Shown in pieces: positions 42,403 through 50,272 of a DNA stretch of 64,000 nucleotides; position 1 is the first letter of the stretch, and every line of letters begins with the position of its first letter. The notes under the pieces are model-generated. The model had not been told where the DNA came from, searched no databases, and worked only from the letters and a program-made list of their open reading frames with translations. Both the position numbers and the translations under genes were made by a program. This stretch comes from Lachnospiraceae bacterium JLR.KK002 (GTDB taxonomy: Bacteria > Bacillota > Clostridia > Lachnospirales > Lachnospiraceae). The stretch is from NCBI GenBank assembly GCA_036941025.1, contig JAYMNP010000001.1, positions 3,308,501-3,372,500 on the forward strand, written 5' to 3'.

Positions 42403-43920
42403 TCAGTAGGAACATCTGCGGCTGGCCTCAAAATGGTAGACCCCATCCTCTTTTTTTGCACCGGTTATAAATCCAGGAAAGAGCGGATGCGCCCTGTAGA
42501 TTCCATCTGCTGTTACCTCCTGCAGCAGATGGTCCATACGAAACTGTTCATATCCCGGCAAAAGCCTGATATTGAATTCCATAATATCCATGGCACGGCT
42601 GGTCAGCAGAGATTCTCTGACCGAAACCATCAGTATCTGCAGATACTCCCGATAGGTCAGCCCCCGTTCTTCTGATTCTGAAGACGCCTGATTTTCCAGT
42701 ACCTTCTGGCCTGCTGACACATCGCTTTTCCATTCCGATACCTCTTTTATCAGGGGAACTTTTCCCCCTGCCAGCAGACACCGCACATCCAGCACACTTT
42801 CCACATAGCTCCAGGCCAGGAGAATCCCTGTCTGTACCGCCTGTATCAGAGGCGGAAGGCCGGTAAATCCCACTGCCGCTGTCGCTATCTCCAGAGCCAG
42901 TGTCTGTTTGCCGCTGTCCTTCAGAATAGTTGCAAAATTTCCTGCTTCCCGCAGCAACAGCAGTTCCTTTACCACCTGCTCCAGATTTTCCCGGTCACTT
43001 TCTTTTCCGCCGATACAGTATTCCAGTTCATACTCCAGTGCATGAGTAGCGGCGCCCTTCTCTCCAGGCCCGTTCTGACAGGAAAAATAACCATCCAGAT
43101 ACCGTATCAGCCACAATTTATCCAGTTTCTCTGTTCCCGGATATTCCAGATTCCCCTGTTCTTTTTTCCTGTTTTGCAGACAATCTTCCAGCAAAACTCC
43201 TCTGGCCGATAATGCAGAGGGATTTTCCACCACAAGGCCCAGCATGGGAGAATTTTTCCACAGTTTTACCAGTTCCATGGGATTTTCCGGCAGCGGCTGT
43301 TCCTCTGAAGAAGAATTTTCCGTGGTTTCCGGGGATTTCTCTCCTTCTTCCGTACTTCCTTCCTGAATTTCCCTGGCTTCCTCCTCTGCCGCCTGGGCTG
43401 CCTCCCATGTATTCTCCAGTTCTTTTCGTCTGTCCGTCAGTTCACCTCCTGCTTCCAGTTTTTTCTTCCATGCCTCGCCAATTTCTGCTGCAGCCCTGTC
43501 TCTGACAGCCCTGGACGCCTGTTCTCTGAAGTATGCCCCCTGATAATCTGTGGCCAGTGCGTAACCGCTAATCTGAAAATCCATTAAGTCCATCTGATAA
43601 AAACCGACGCCCGCCTGCTCCAGAACTGCCTCTTTCATCACAGTTCCTTCCGTTCCTGACAGCTCCAGCGCACCCTTCCGGGAGCTTCCTTCCAGAAACA
43701 GCATATGATAATTCTGCCACATGGGCAGATTATAACCGGCAAACAGTGATTCCAGGCGAAGCTGCATGTTCCTCCCTGCAATGATTTGAAGGCTCTGCAC
43801 TCTGGCAGCTTCCAGCAGAGAAAAGAGCAGAGAAAAAATCAGAGTCAGAATCAGAGCCAGAAATAATGTGATACTTCCCTGACATGTTTTTCTCTCTCTC
43901 ATATTTTCTTTCTCTCTCAT
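42403..43920 (-). CDS. DUF5702-family Tad-locus protein
   Basis: 505 residues. N-terminal single membrane helix (GSITLFLALILTLIFSLLFS) with a preceding short basic stretch, then a large extracytoplasmic region rich in acidic residues (ENTWEAAQAAEEEAREIQEG, STEEGEKSPETTENSSSEEQ). The family (DUF5702) accompanies clostridial Tad loci, and its role is unknown. The start ATG 43920 overlaps the Flp pilin stop (ATGA); a second in-frame ATG is at 43902. It is followed by the TadE-like gene. Confidence 0.8.
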   Translation of the reverse strand: MREKENMRERKTCQGSITLFLALILTLIFSLLFSLLEAARVQSLQIIAGRNMQLRLESLFAGYNLPMWQNYHMLFLEGSSRKGALELSGTEGTVMKEAVLEQAGVGFYQMDLMDFQISGYALATDYQGAYFREQASRAVRDRAAAEIGEAWKKKLEAGGELTDRRKELENTWEAAQAAEEEAREIQEGSTEEGEKSPETTENSSSEEQPLPENPMELVKLWKNSPMLGLVVENPSALSARGVLLEDCLQNRKKEQGNLEYPGTEKLDKLWLIRYLDGYFSCQNGPGEKGAATHALEYELEYCIGGKESDRENLEQVVKELLLLREAGNFATILKDSGKQTLALEIATAAVGFTGLPPLIQAVQTGILLAWSYVESVLDVRCLLAGGKVPLIKEVSEWKSDVSAGQKVLENQASSESEERGLTYREYLQILMVSVRESLLTSRAMDIMEFNIRLLPGYEQFRMDHLLQEVTADGIYRAHPLFPGFITGAKKEDGVYHFEASRRCSY

Positions 43921-44120
43921 ATTTTCTTTGCATTCTCCGTCACCTTTTTCAGAATATCCGACACCAGTTTCTGAATCTGCGTTTTAAATAAGGCAACCAG
44001 ACTGATGAGTACCACCACAATCAGGATTACTTCTACTACGCCCATTCCGTCTTCCTCCTGCAAAAATCTTTTCCATTCCTTTTTGAAACCTGCTGCAAAT
44101 TTTGCTGTAAATTCTTTCAT
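43917..44120 (-). CDS. Flp-type (type IVb) pilin
   Basis: 67-residue major pilin candidate. A charged N-terminus with EEDGMGVVEVILIVVVLISL shows the glycine cleavage site, the +5-type glutamate and the hydrophobic stem of Flp1-like pilins. The tail is lysine-rich (LVSDILKKVTENAKKI). It would be cut by the TadV-type peptidases and assembled by TadA/TadB/TadC encoded upstream. Its stop overlaps the DUF5702 start. Confidence 0.87.
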   Translation of the reverse strand: MKEFTAKFAAGFKKEWKRFLQEEDGMGVVEVILIVVVLISLVALFKTQIQKLVSDILKKVTENAKKI

Positions 44121-44206
44121 ACGCTATCTCCTTTTCTGTTTTGCTGTTTTGATGTTTCATCTTTCTCATTCATTTTGTATAATTTATTTTTATACTTGTC
44201 TTTCTG

Positions 44207-45481
44207 TCAGATTTGAAGGGTCAGGCCTGCCGGAACCACCAGAATCACCAGTACAAGCATCAGCATGATTCCCATGGGCAGAAGCAGTCTGGTGCCCGCT
44301 TCCTCTCCCGCTTTTCTGGCTCTGGCCTTTCTCTGTTCAAAGGCTTCCCCTTCTTCCTCTTCCAGCAGGCGCTGCATACCTTTCGCACCTTTTCGGATAT
44401 TTTGGACAATCAGGGAAGATAGTTTCCGGTAAACACTGAGCCCGCACCGCTCTCCGAAATTTTCAAAGGCCTGCAGTTCTCCCACGCCGCCCTGTATTTC
44501 ATGGAGCACCGTCAGCATTTCTTCATATGCCTCCCGCTCACCCTGTACTTTCTTCTGCTTACCGGCCTGATAACTGAGGGCAATCCGCTCCCAGGCCGAC
44601 AGCATATTCATACCTGCACCGGATAATAAGGACAGCTTGCTGACAATTTCCGGGTAGTCCTGAAGCATTTGCTGCTGACGTGCCAGCTCCTTCCGTTTCT
44701 GTTTCTCCTTTTCGGCCAGGATAACTCCCGCCGCTCCGGCCATCCCCAGAAACAGGGCGCCGATACTTCTGTTTTCTGTCTGTTGTTTCCAGACAATCTT
44801 TTTTCCTTCCAGTTCTCCCGGAAGCTCCAGATATTTCGTATCTGTCTTCTGATTTTCCAAAGCCAGTGCTTCTTCCAGATGTTCCGCAAATTGTTCTCCC
44901 GCAGACTGTTTCGGCGGCTCTGCCTGTACAAAAAGCTGATACAGGCATGTTTCTCCCTGACAGGTCAGTTCCGCAGTAACTTCCACCAGAACCGGAACTT
45001 TTAACTGACCTGTCAGATTTCCCTCCGGATCAAATACTTCATAATCAGAAAGCGTATAGTCTGCTTCCACAGCTCCATTCTGCAGAGTTGCCGGAAGATA
45101 CAGGGATTTACTCACATGGTTCACAGAGGGGTTTTCTCCCGGAAGCACCTGTTCCAGCTCCTGTTTTGCCTGTTCCAGATATTCCTGTTTCTGTTTTCCG
45201 GTCAGTTTCTTTTCCTCTGCCTGTACATGCAGAGGATATTTTTCCAGTACACCTTCCACATCCACCAGATATTCCCGTTCTTCCATCCCCTGTCCCGGCA
45301 GATTCCTTGCTATTTTCTTCTGATTCCCGGTATTTTCATCTATTTTCCAGAACACTGCTGCCAGAAAAAATCCTGCCGCCAGAATCAGCGCGGCTTCATA
45401 CCATTTCCTGTTCTGTAATTTCGTTTTTATATACCAGGCAGCCCCGCAGCAGCAGGCCGCACCCGTCACATATCCATACAT
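44207..45481 (-). CDS. tadC: TadC-like type II/IV secretion membrane protein (GspF domain)
   Basis: 424 residues. Two early hydrophobic segments, a long soluble region, then a GspF/T2SF-type domain at about 270-415 (PEIVSKLSLLSGAGMNMLSAWERIA, EMLTVLHEIQGGVGELQAFENFGER), closing with a hydrophobic helix LLLPMGIMLMLVLVILVVPA. Inner-membrane platform of the Tad pilus machine, partner of TadB (gap 11 bp). The N-terminal region is longer than in Caulobacter-type TadC, as I have seen in Clostridia. Confidence 0.82.
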   Translation of the reverse strand: MYGYVTGAACCCGAAWYIKTKLQNRKWYEAALILAAGFFLAAVFWKIDENTGNQKKIARNLPGQGMEEREYLVDVEGVLEKYPLHVQAEEKKLTGKQKQEYLEQAKQELEQVLPGENPSVNHVSKSLYLPATLQNGAVEADYTLSDYEVFDPEGNLTGQLKVPVLVEVTAELTCQGETCLYQLFVQAEPPKQSAGEQFAEHLEEALALENQKTDTKYLELPGELEGKKIVWKQQTENRSIGALFLGMAGAAGVILAEKEKQKRKELARQQQMLQDYPEIVSKLSLLSGAGMNMLSAWERIALSYQAGKQKKVQGEREAYEEMLTVLHEIQGGVGELQAFENFGERCGLSVYRKLSSLIVQNIRKGAKGMQRLLEEEEGEAFEQRKARARKAGEEAGTRLLLPMGIMLMLVLVILVVPAGLTLQI

Positions 45482-45492
45482 GGCCCTTTCTC

Positions 45493-46233
45493 CTATACCT
45501 GAATATCTGCTATTTTTTCTGCAATTTTACAGGTGCATCCATAAACTCCAAGGGCAAAGGTCATAATCCCCGCTCCCACCGGATTTCCGTAAAGGGGTTC
45601 CAGAAATTCCGGTGAGGTAATGCCCACATACAGAAGAATCCCAAAGGGTACCAGGTTCATAATGTTCATTTCCAGCCGCTTTGCAGCCATTACCGTTTCA
45701 ATTTCCCGCTTTACCTCTGCCTTTTCCCGTATTTTATCTGCTGTATTCCGGAAGATTCTCATAAAATCTCCGCCGCTTCGCCGGGCAAATACGAACACCT
45801 GAGAAAAACTGCTGATTTCCTCTATACCGCTTCTCTCTGCCAGATCTTCCACCAGTTCTTCCAGCGGCACGTTCAGTTTAACCTGATGATTGAGCCAGAT
45901 CAGTTCCTGTGCCATTACAGCCTGCGTCCCATACAGTTTGACAAATTCTTCCTCTGCATGGGCAAACCCATGCTCTATGGACGCTCCTGCTTTCAATGCG
46001 GCTGAAATCATCTGGAGTATTTCCTTAAACTGGAACAGCATGTCCCCTTTTCGCTTTTCCATCCGGCGGTTCCGAACATTATTTCTGACCGGACGATACA
46101 AAAGCACCGCTCCTGCCATTACATAAATATTCCGATAAAACAGCCATGCTACGGTTCCTGCCATCCCAAGGGTAATTCCCATGCAAAGCAGCCTTTCTTT
46201 CCCGTTCAGCATATAATATCTATAATCCTGCAC
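45493..46233 (-). CDS. tadB: TadB-like membrane platform protein (GspF domain)
   Basis: 246 residues. Hydrophobic segments near the start (LCMGITLGMAGTVAWLFYRN), then the GspF domain FKEILQMISAALKAGASIEHGFAHAEEE and SSFSQVFVFARRSGGDFMRIFRNT, and a membrane helix at the C-terminus. It pairs with TadC as the inner-membrane platform. GTG 46233 is the likely start because GGAGG lies six bases upstream; GTG 46254 is further back. It overlaps the tadA end by 14 bp. Confidence 0.85.
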   Translation of the reverse strand: MQDYRYYMLNGKERLLCMGITLGMAGTVAWLFYRNIYVMAGAVLLYRPVRNNVRNRRMEKRKGDMLFQFKEILQMISAALKAGASIEHGFAHAEEEFVKLYGTQAVMAQELIWLNHQVKLNVPLEELVEDLAERSGIEEISSFSQVFVFARRSGGDFMRIFRNTADKIREKAEVKREIETVMAAKRLEMNIMNLVPFGILLYVGITSPEFLEPLYGNPVGAGIMTFALGVYGCTCKIAEKIADIQV

Positions 46234-47434
46234 CTGTTCCCTCCATTCCCGCACGGTAGAGCTTGCCCTGATGAATCAGCTCCCCTTTTTTCTGCCAGCT
46301 TCCGGCTATTTTTCCATTCCGCTCTCCCATTTCCGCAAATTCATACAGGGGATTCAGTATGATATTTCCCTGTTCCACGCCGGCTACCTCCATCACAGAC
46401 AGGACACGTCTGGTTCTGTCTCTTAACCGGCCCAGATGTACCAGTATGTCCACCCCGGCGGCAATCTGGGCACGGATGGCTGTCAGAGGCAAATCCATTC
46501 CCATCAGTACCATGGTTTCCATGCGGCTGATCATATCCTGACAACTGTTTGCATGACCCGTACTTAAAGAACCGTCATGGCCCGTATTCATGGCCTGAAG
46601 CATGTCCAGACATTCCCCGCCCCGGATTTCCCCCACGATAATCCGGTCCGGCCGCATACGCAAAGCAGTCCGAATTAAATCCCGTATGGTAATGGCAAGG
46701 GTTCCATCCGCCCCGGCCGTTCTGGTCTCCAGACGTACCAGATTGGCAATTCCCTGAATCTGCAGTTCTGCGGAATCTTCAATTGTAATCACACGCTCTG
46801 ATTTTGGAATAAATTCAGAAAGGGCATTCAGAAATGTTGTTTTCCCAGACCCGGTTCCCCCGGAAATGAAAATATTGTAACCGGCTTCCACCAGTTTTTG
46901 CAGAAATTCGGCACATTCCCCGCTGATGGAACCGTTTTCTGTCATCTGCTCCATCAGAATGGGGGATTTCGGAAATTTACGTATGGATACCACCGGGCCT
47001 TCCAGCGCTACCGGCGGCAGAACCACATTTACTCTGGAACCGTCTGCCAGCCTGGTATCTGCTATGGGTTCCGCCTCATTCACCATCCGATTGTGGCTGC
47101 CCACCATCTGCTGTATAATGTCTTCCAGCTTCTCTCTGGAAGAAAAGCATTTATCCCACGCCAGTATCTCTCCCTTTTTTTCATAGAAAATATGGTCTGC
47201 ACCGTTTACCATAATTTCCGTAATATCGTCTTCATTCAACAGCTCCTGCAGTACATCCAGTTTCCTGAGAGAGTGAAATACCTGCATCCGCAGTTCTTTG
47301 CGCCAGTTCAGCGGTATCACCCGTTCTCTGGCCGCCCGGCAGATTTCCTCGTCAATCACTGCCAGCACTTCTTCCTCCTCATGGTCTCTGGTCATGTCAA
47401 GCTGTTCCAGTACGCGTTTTCTTATCTGTTCCAC
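46220..47434 (-). CDS. tadA: TadA/CpaF secretion ATPase
   Basis: Cytoplasmic hexameric ATPase that powers Tad pilus assembly. 404 residues. Walker A is FISGGTGSGKTTFLNALS, the Asp box RVITIEDSAELQI, Walker B RMRPDRIIVGEIRGGECLDM, and the His box TGHDGSLSTGHANS. These define the CpaF/TadA branch. The start is GTG 47434, overlapping the TAA of tadZ (TAATGTG) with a GGGGGG site; an ATG further upstream lies inside tadZ. It belongs to the tight tad operon. Confidence 0.93.
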   Translation of the reverse strand: MEQIRKRVLEQLDMTRDHEEEEVLAVIDEEICRAARERVIPLNWRKELRMQVFHSLRKLDVLQELLNEDDITEIMVNGADHIFYEKKGEILAWDKCFSSREKLEDIIQQMVGSHNRMVNEAEPIADTRLADGSRVNVVLPPVALEGPVVSIRKFPKSPILMEQMTENGSISGECAEFLQKLVEAGYNIFISGGTGSGKTTFLNALSEFIPKSERVITIEDSAELQIQGIANLVRLETRTAGADGTLAITIRDLIRTALRMRPDRIIVGEIRGGECLDMLQAMNTGHDGSLSTGHANSCQDMISRMETMVLMGMDLPLTAIRAQIAAGVDILVHLGRLRDRTRRVLSVMEVAGVEQGNIILNPLYEFAEMGERNGKIAGSWQKKGELIHQGKLYRAGMEGTGAGL

Positions 47435-47435
47435 A

Positions 47436-48494
47436 TTATCCCCCCGCCAGCTCTCTGGCACAGTCGCCCAGTTCTCCCCAAACCCACTGCTGTAACCTCT
47501 GTACTCCCTGATATCTTCCTGTTTCCACCGGAGGCAGCCTGAGACAGGTAACATGTTCTTCCAGCAGAGGGCGGTTCTGTCTGGACATCATCTGTCTGAA
47601 CTGGTAAACCGCTTCTTCCTGCAGCTCTCCCGGTTCCGACGGAATATACACATGGCTGCACTTCTCCAGAATATCGAAAAATCCGGGAATCATCATGCCA
47701 AAATCCAGAATCACCACATCATACCCGCTTTTTTCCGCCAGCAATGTGATAAACTGCCCATAATCCTTTCGGTCTGTCTCTCCCAGACAGATTCCGTCCT
47801 CTGCCGGAGGGATATAGTCAAAACCTTCCAGTGAACAGACAACGCTTCTGATACAGTCCGCGATATTCCGCTCCCCGTTCAGGCAGAGATACATGGCGTC
47901 CAGCAAATCTCTCTGATACTTTTCCTGAAGCCACCTGGAAAAACCGGCGCATTCCTTCAAGTTCACATAAAGCACCTTCCCCTTTCCGGTGAAAGCCTGC
48001 GCCAGAGTCAGAGCAAAGGGCGTCTGCAGAATACTGTGTCCGGGAGAATATACGCCCAGTACCTCCTTCTCAATGGCCCGGCTTTCCTGCGTTTCCCCTC
48101 CATATTTCTGGTAATACAGGAAAATATCCCTTACAATTTCCGAGGCTGCCTGATATTTCTCTATGACAGGCAGCTTCCGCACAGCCTCCGGCACCTCTGC
48201 CTCCTGCTCCGGATCATGGAGATACATCCATACCGTATCCGTCCGGGAATTTACTTCCTCCCTCCCGTCCGTCCTGCTTTCTTCTATCTGCTCCAGAATC
48301 CGTATATCCTCCTGGAATCCGCATCCCAGAAGCACAACCTCTGTCCGCTGCCCTTTCCGGAATTCCAGAAATCCTTCCGGTGTGGAAAAGCTGCATCCCA
48401 GAAGCCTGTCCCCCTTTTCCAGGGAAATCCATTCCCCCAGCCTGCTTCCATATGCTCTGTCCCTGTCACAGACAGCAACCGAAATTTTTCTCAA
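47436..48494 (-). CDS. tadZ: TadZ/CpaE-like AAA-type localization protein
   Basis: 352 residues from TTG 48494, which has GGAGGT six bases upstream and overlaps the previous stop; longer in-frame versions would run through the peptidase gene. An N-terminal receiver-like region (VVLLGCGFQEDIRILEQIEE) precedes a MinD/ParA-like ATPase region lacking a classic P-loop: GVYSPGHSILQTPFALTLAQ, KVLYVNLKECAGFSRWL, YDVVILDFGMMIPGFFDILE. CpaE/TadZ proteins place the pilus machine at a cell pole. The degenerate P-loop is common in clostridial members. Confidence 0.8.
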   Translation of the reverse strand: MRKISVAVCDRDRAYGSRLGEWISLEKGDRLLGCSFSTPEGFLEFRKGQRTEVVLLGCGFQEDIRILEQIEESRTDGREEVNSRTDTVWMYLHDPEQEAEVPEAVRKLPVIEKYQAASEIVRDIFLYYQKYGGETQESRAIEKEVLGVYSPGHSILQTPFALTLAQAFTGKGKVLYVNLKECAGFSRWLQEKYQRDLLDAMYLCLNGERNIADCIRSVVCSLEGFDYIPPAEDGICLGETDRKDYGQFITLLAEKSGYDVVILDFGMMIPGFFDILEKCSHVYIPSEPGELQEEAVYQFRQMMSRQNRPLLEEHVTCLRLPPVETGRYQGVQRLQQWVWGELGDCARELAGG

Positions 48495-48991
48495 TAAGCC
48501 ACCTCCAATGCAATGATAAATCCAATCCATATCCCAACTGAAAAATGAATGATATGCTGCTTTTCCCGATATTCCGGAGGATACTCTGCCAGTTTCCCTG
48601 TTGCAAGGCACTGGCGCACATATGTGCCGAACCTGCAAAGTCCGTGAACCAGTTCATGATAATACAGAAGCCTGCAAAGAGACATTCCTGCGGCAACCAG
48701 AAAAGACAATGTCATGGTTACAGTAAGAATTTTTAAATTCCAGATTCCACCTATTACGGAAAACAGTTTGATGTCACCTGCCCCAAGGGCATGTATAAGA
48801 AATAAAAGATAACATAAGATAACCGGTACAGAAACGTTTAAAAGAAAAACGATACACCCCGTCCAGCCGGATTCCGCAATCCGAAAGAACAGTCCTGCTG
48901 TCAGGCCGCTTACAATCAGCCGGTTACTGATTCTGCCTGTTCGTATGTCCGCCACCGCCGCCGCAGTTATCAGCAACAGGCTCAGGACAAT
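48491..48991 (-). CDS. Prepilin peptidase (TadV/CpaA-like), first copy
   Basis: A24-family prepilin peptidase, about 166 residues. Catalytic aspartates are in AVADIRTGRISN and HALGAGDIKLFSVIGG. Several membrane helices (VFLLNVSVPVILCYLLFLI, LTVTMTLSFLVAAGMSL, FSVGIWIGFIIALEV). The start is unusual: GGAGG is followed seven bases later by ATT (48991), which opens the correct frame; TTG 48976 is the next accepted codon but would cut the first helix. First gene of the tad operon; its stop overlaps tadZ. Confidence 0.8.
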   Translation of the reverse strand: MVLSLLLITAAAVADIRTGRISNRLIVSGLTAGLFFRIAESGWTGCIVFLLNVSVPVILCYLLFLIHALGAGDIKLFSVIGGIWNLKILTVTMTLSFLVAAGMSLCRLLYYHELVHGLCRFGTYVRQCLATGKLAEYPPEYREKQHIIHFSVGIWIGFIIALEVAY

Positions 48992-49059
48992 TCTGATTCC
49001 TCCAATCTACCACCTCTCTCCTGACTCTGTTCTCCCTGTAAGGGGAACGATTTCTTAGG

Positions 49060-49088
49060 ATTATAAACCAGCTTACTGTTCCTGTAAA
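49060..49088 (-). promoter_or_regulatory. Sigma-A promoter of the tad operon
   Basis: Minus strand TTTACA (49088-49083), 17-bp spacer, TATAAT (49065-49060), about 70 bp before the first tad gene. Confidence 0.75.
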
Positions 49089-49124
49089 GTAGATTGGAGA
49101 AACTTTTTTATTTTTGTCAGAATG

Positions 49125-49397
49125 TTACAATAAACGGTAGAAGAAAAGTCCGTAAATCAGCGCAAACCCGCTGATACCAAGGGTTCCGACTGTCAAAACA
49201 GTAGCCGGATTGACGCCCGGCGCCACTGCAATCCCCTGGCTTTTTAAAATCTCATTGACCACGCAAATGCCCAGAGCCCCGGCAAATGCACGGAGCACAA
49301 AGGTGGAAATCATTCCCGTTTTCTGCTTCATATTTCCCATCAGCAGCACTACCAGGCAAATCAGTCCGATTGCTGCAATTCCATAATAATTCTCCAT
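49125..49397 (-). CDS. BofA-family pro-sigma-K processing inhibitor
   Basis: 90-residue membrane protein with three hydrophobic segments: IAAIGLICLVVLLMGN, a middle helix after STFVLRAFAGALGICVVNEI, and a C-terminal GTLGISGFALIYGLFFYRLL. Size and layout match the BofA family, which in Bacillus holds back SpoIVFB during sporulation. In Clostridia the role may differ. It stands divergent from a yaaL-like gene, echoing the yaaL-bofA neighbourhood of Bacillus, though recR is absent here. Confidence 0.82.
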   Translation of the reverse strand: MENYYGIAAIGLICLVVLLMGNMKQKTGMISTFVLRAFAGALGICVVNEILKSQGIAVAPGVNPATVLTVGTLGISGFALIYGLFFYRLL

Positions 49398-49559
49398 AGC
49401 TGTCCCTTTCTCCGAATCAGAGTTCTCCTGATATTATTTATATACTTTCTGGAAAAATTTATGACTTTTTTGTATAGTGCCGGAACTTTTTGCTTATACT
49501 TTAAGTAAGAGAACGGTACCCTCCGGGTGTCCGGAGAATCGTTACAGAAAAGGAAAGGG

Positions 49560-49820
49560 ATGCATATGTTTCAGATTTCAAAAAAGCGAATTGCGCATAC
49601 AACTGCTTACTCTTTACTTTTAGATGACCTGGAGCAGGCCAGATACGATCTGGACCTTGCCTACAATAATTTTGAAAATGCCATGGACCCGGACTTGATT
49701 GACTGTTGCATTTATCAGGTAAACGCCATGCAGATGCGTTATAAATTCCTGCTGACAAAAGCCAAGCAGTTCAATGAGGATTCCTACGCGAAGAATCCTC
49801 TTGAACTTTCAGAGCCCTGA
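49560..49820 (+). CDS. DUF2508/YaaL-like small protein
   Basis: 86-residue protein, function unknown. Helical core LLLDDLEQARYDLDLAYNNF and YQVNAMQMRYKFLLTKAKQF matches the YaaL/DUF2508 family. The start at 49560 follows AAAGGAAAGGG; ATG 49566 is a close alternative. Its 3' end overlaps the 3' end of the convergent fliS gene by 37 bp. Confidence 0.75.
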   Translation: MHMFQISKKRIAHTTAYSLLLDDLEQARYDLDLAYNNFENAMDPDLIDCCIYQVNAMQMRYKFLLTKAKQFNEDSYAKNPLELSEP

Positions 49821-50260
49821 ACGGTCTCTGTCAGACTGCCTTTTTGATATGTCATACCTGCCACAACCTGCTGGGTATGCTGCATCAGAGGTTCTGAAGA
49901 ATCCTGCTTTGCCGCCTCCACGAAGCTCTCGTAGAGATTCTTCAGAATCTTCTGCGCATCCTGAATATGCTGAGATGTATTTTTACATACTGCCAGGGCA
50001 AGCTGCCTGCTGACAAACTGATAGAGAGGATACAGTTCTCCGGATATGGGATAGGTAAAGTCCAGATCATCCATCAGCCTTCTTACCACCTGTCCGGCTT
50101 TTCCCGCCGCTTCCCGGAATTCCTCGTACGCTCCTTTTTCCTGTGCTGCCAGGGCATCCTCCAGATGGGAAAAAAGTATGTCATATATAATCACAATCAT
50201 TTCCCCCCGGTTACAGCAGCTTAACCGGCGGGTAAATTCCTGCTTTTTTTCCTGCGTCAT
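49784..50260 (-). CDS. fliS: FliS-like flagellar export chaperone
   Basis: 158-residue all-helical protein: EMIVIIYDILFSHLEDALAA near the N-terminus matches the FliS flagellin-binding region, followed by REAAGKAGQVVRRLMDDLDF and a YPLYQFVSRQLALAV helix. FliS binds flagellin before export. It sits 12 bp downstream of the flagellin gene, in the same operon. Its last 37 bp overlap the convergent yaaL-like gene. Confidence 0.8.
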   Translation of the reverse strand: MTQEKKQEFTRRLSCCNRGEMIVIIYDILFSHLEDALAAQEKGAYEEFREAAGKAGQVVRRLMDDLDFTYPISGELYPLYQFVSRQLALAVCKNTSQHIQDAQKILKNLYESFVEAAKQDSSEPLMQHTQQVVAGMTYQKGSLTETVQGSESSRGFFA

Positions 50261-50272
50261 CCGTCAGTCCCC

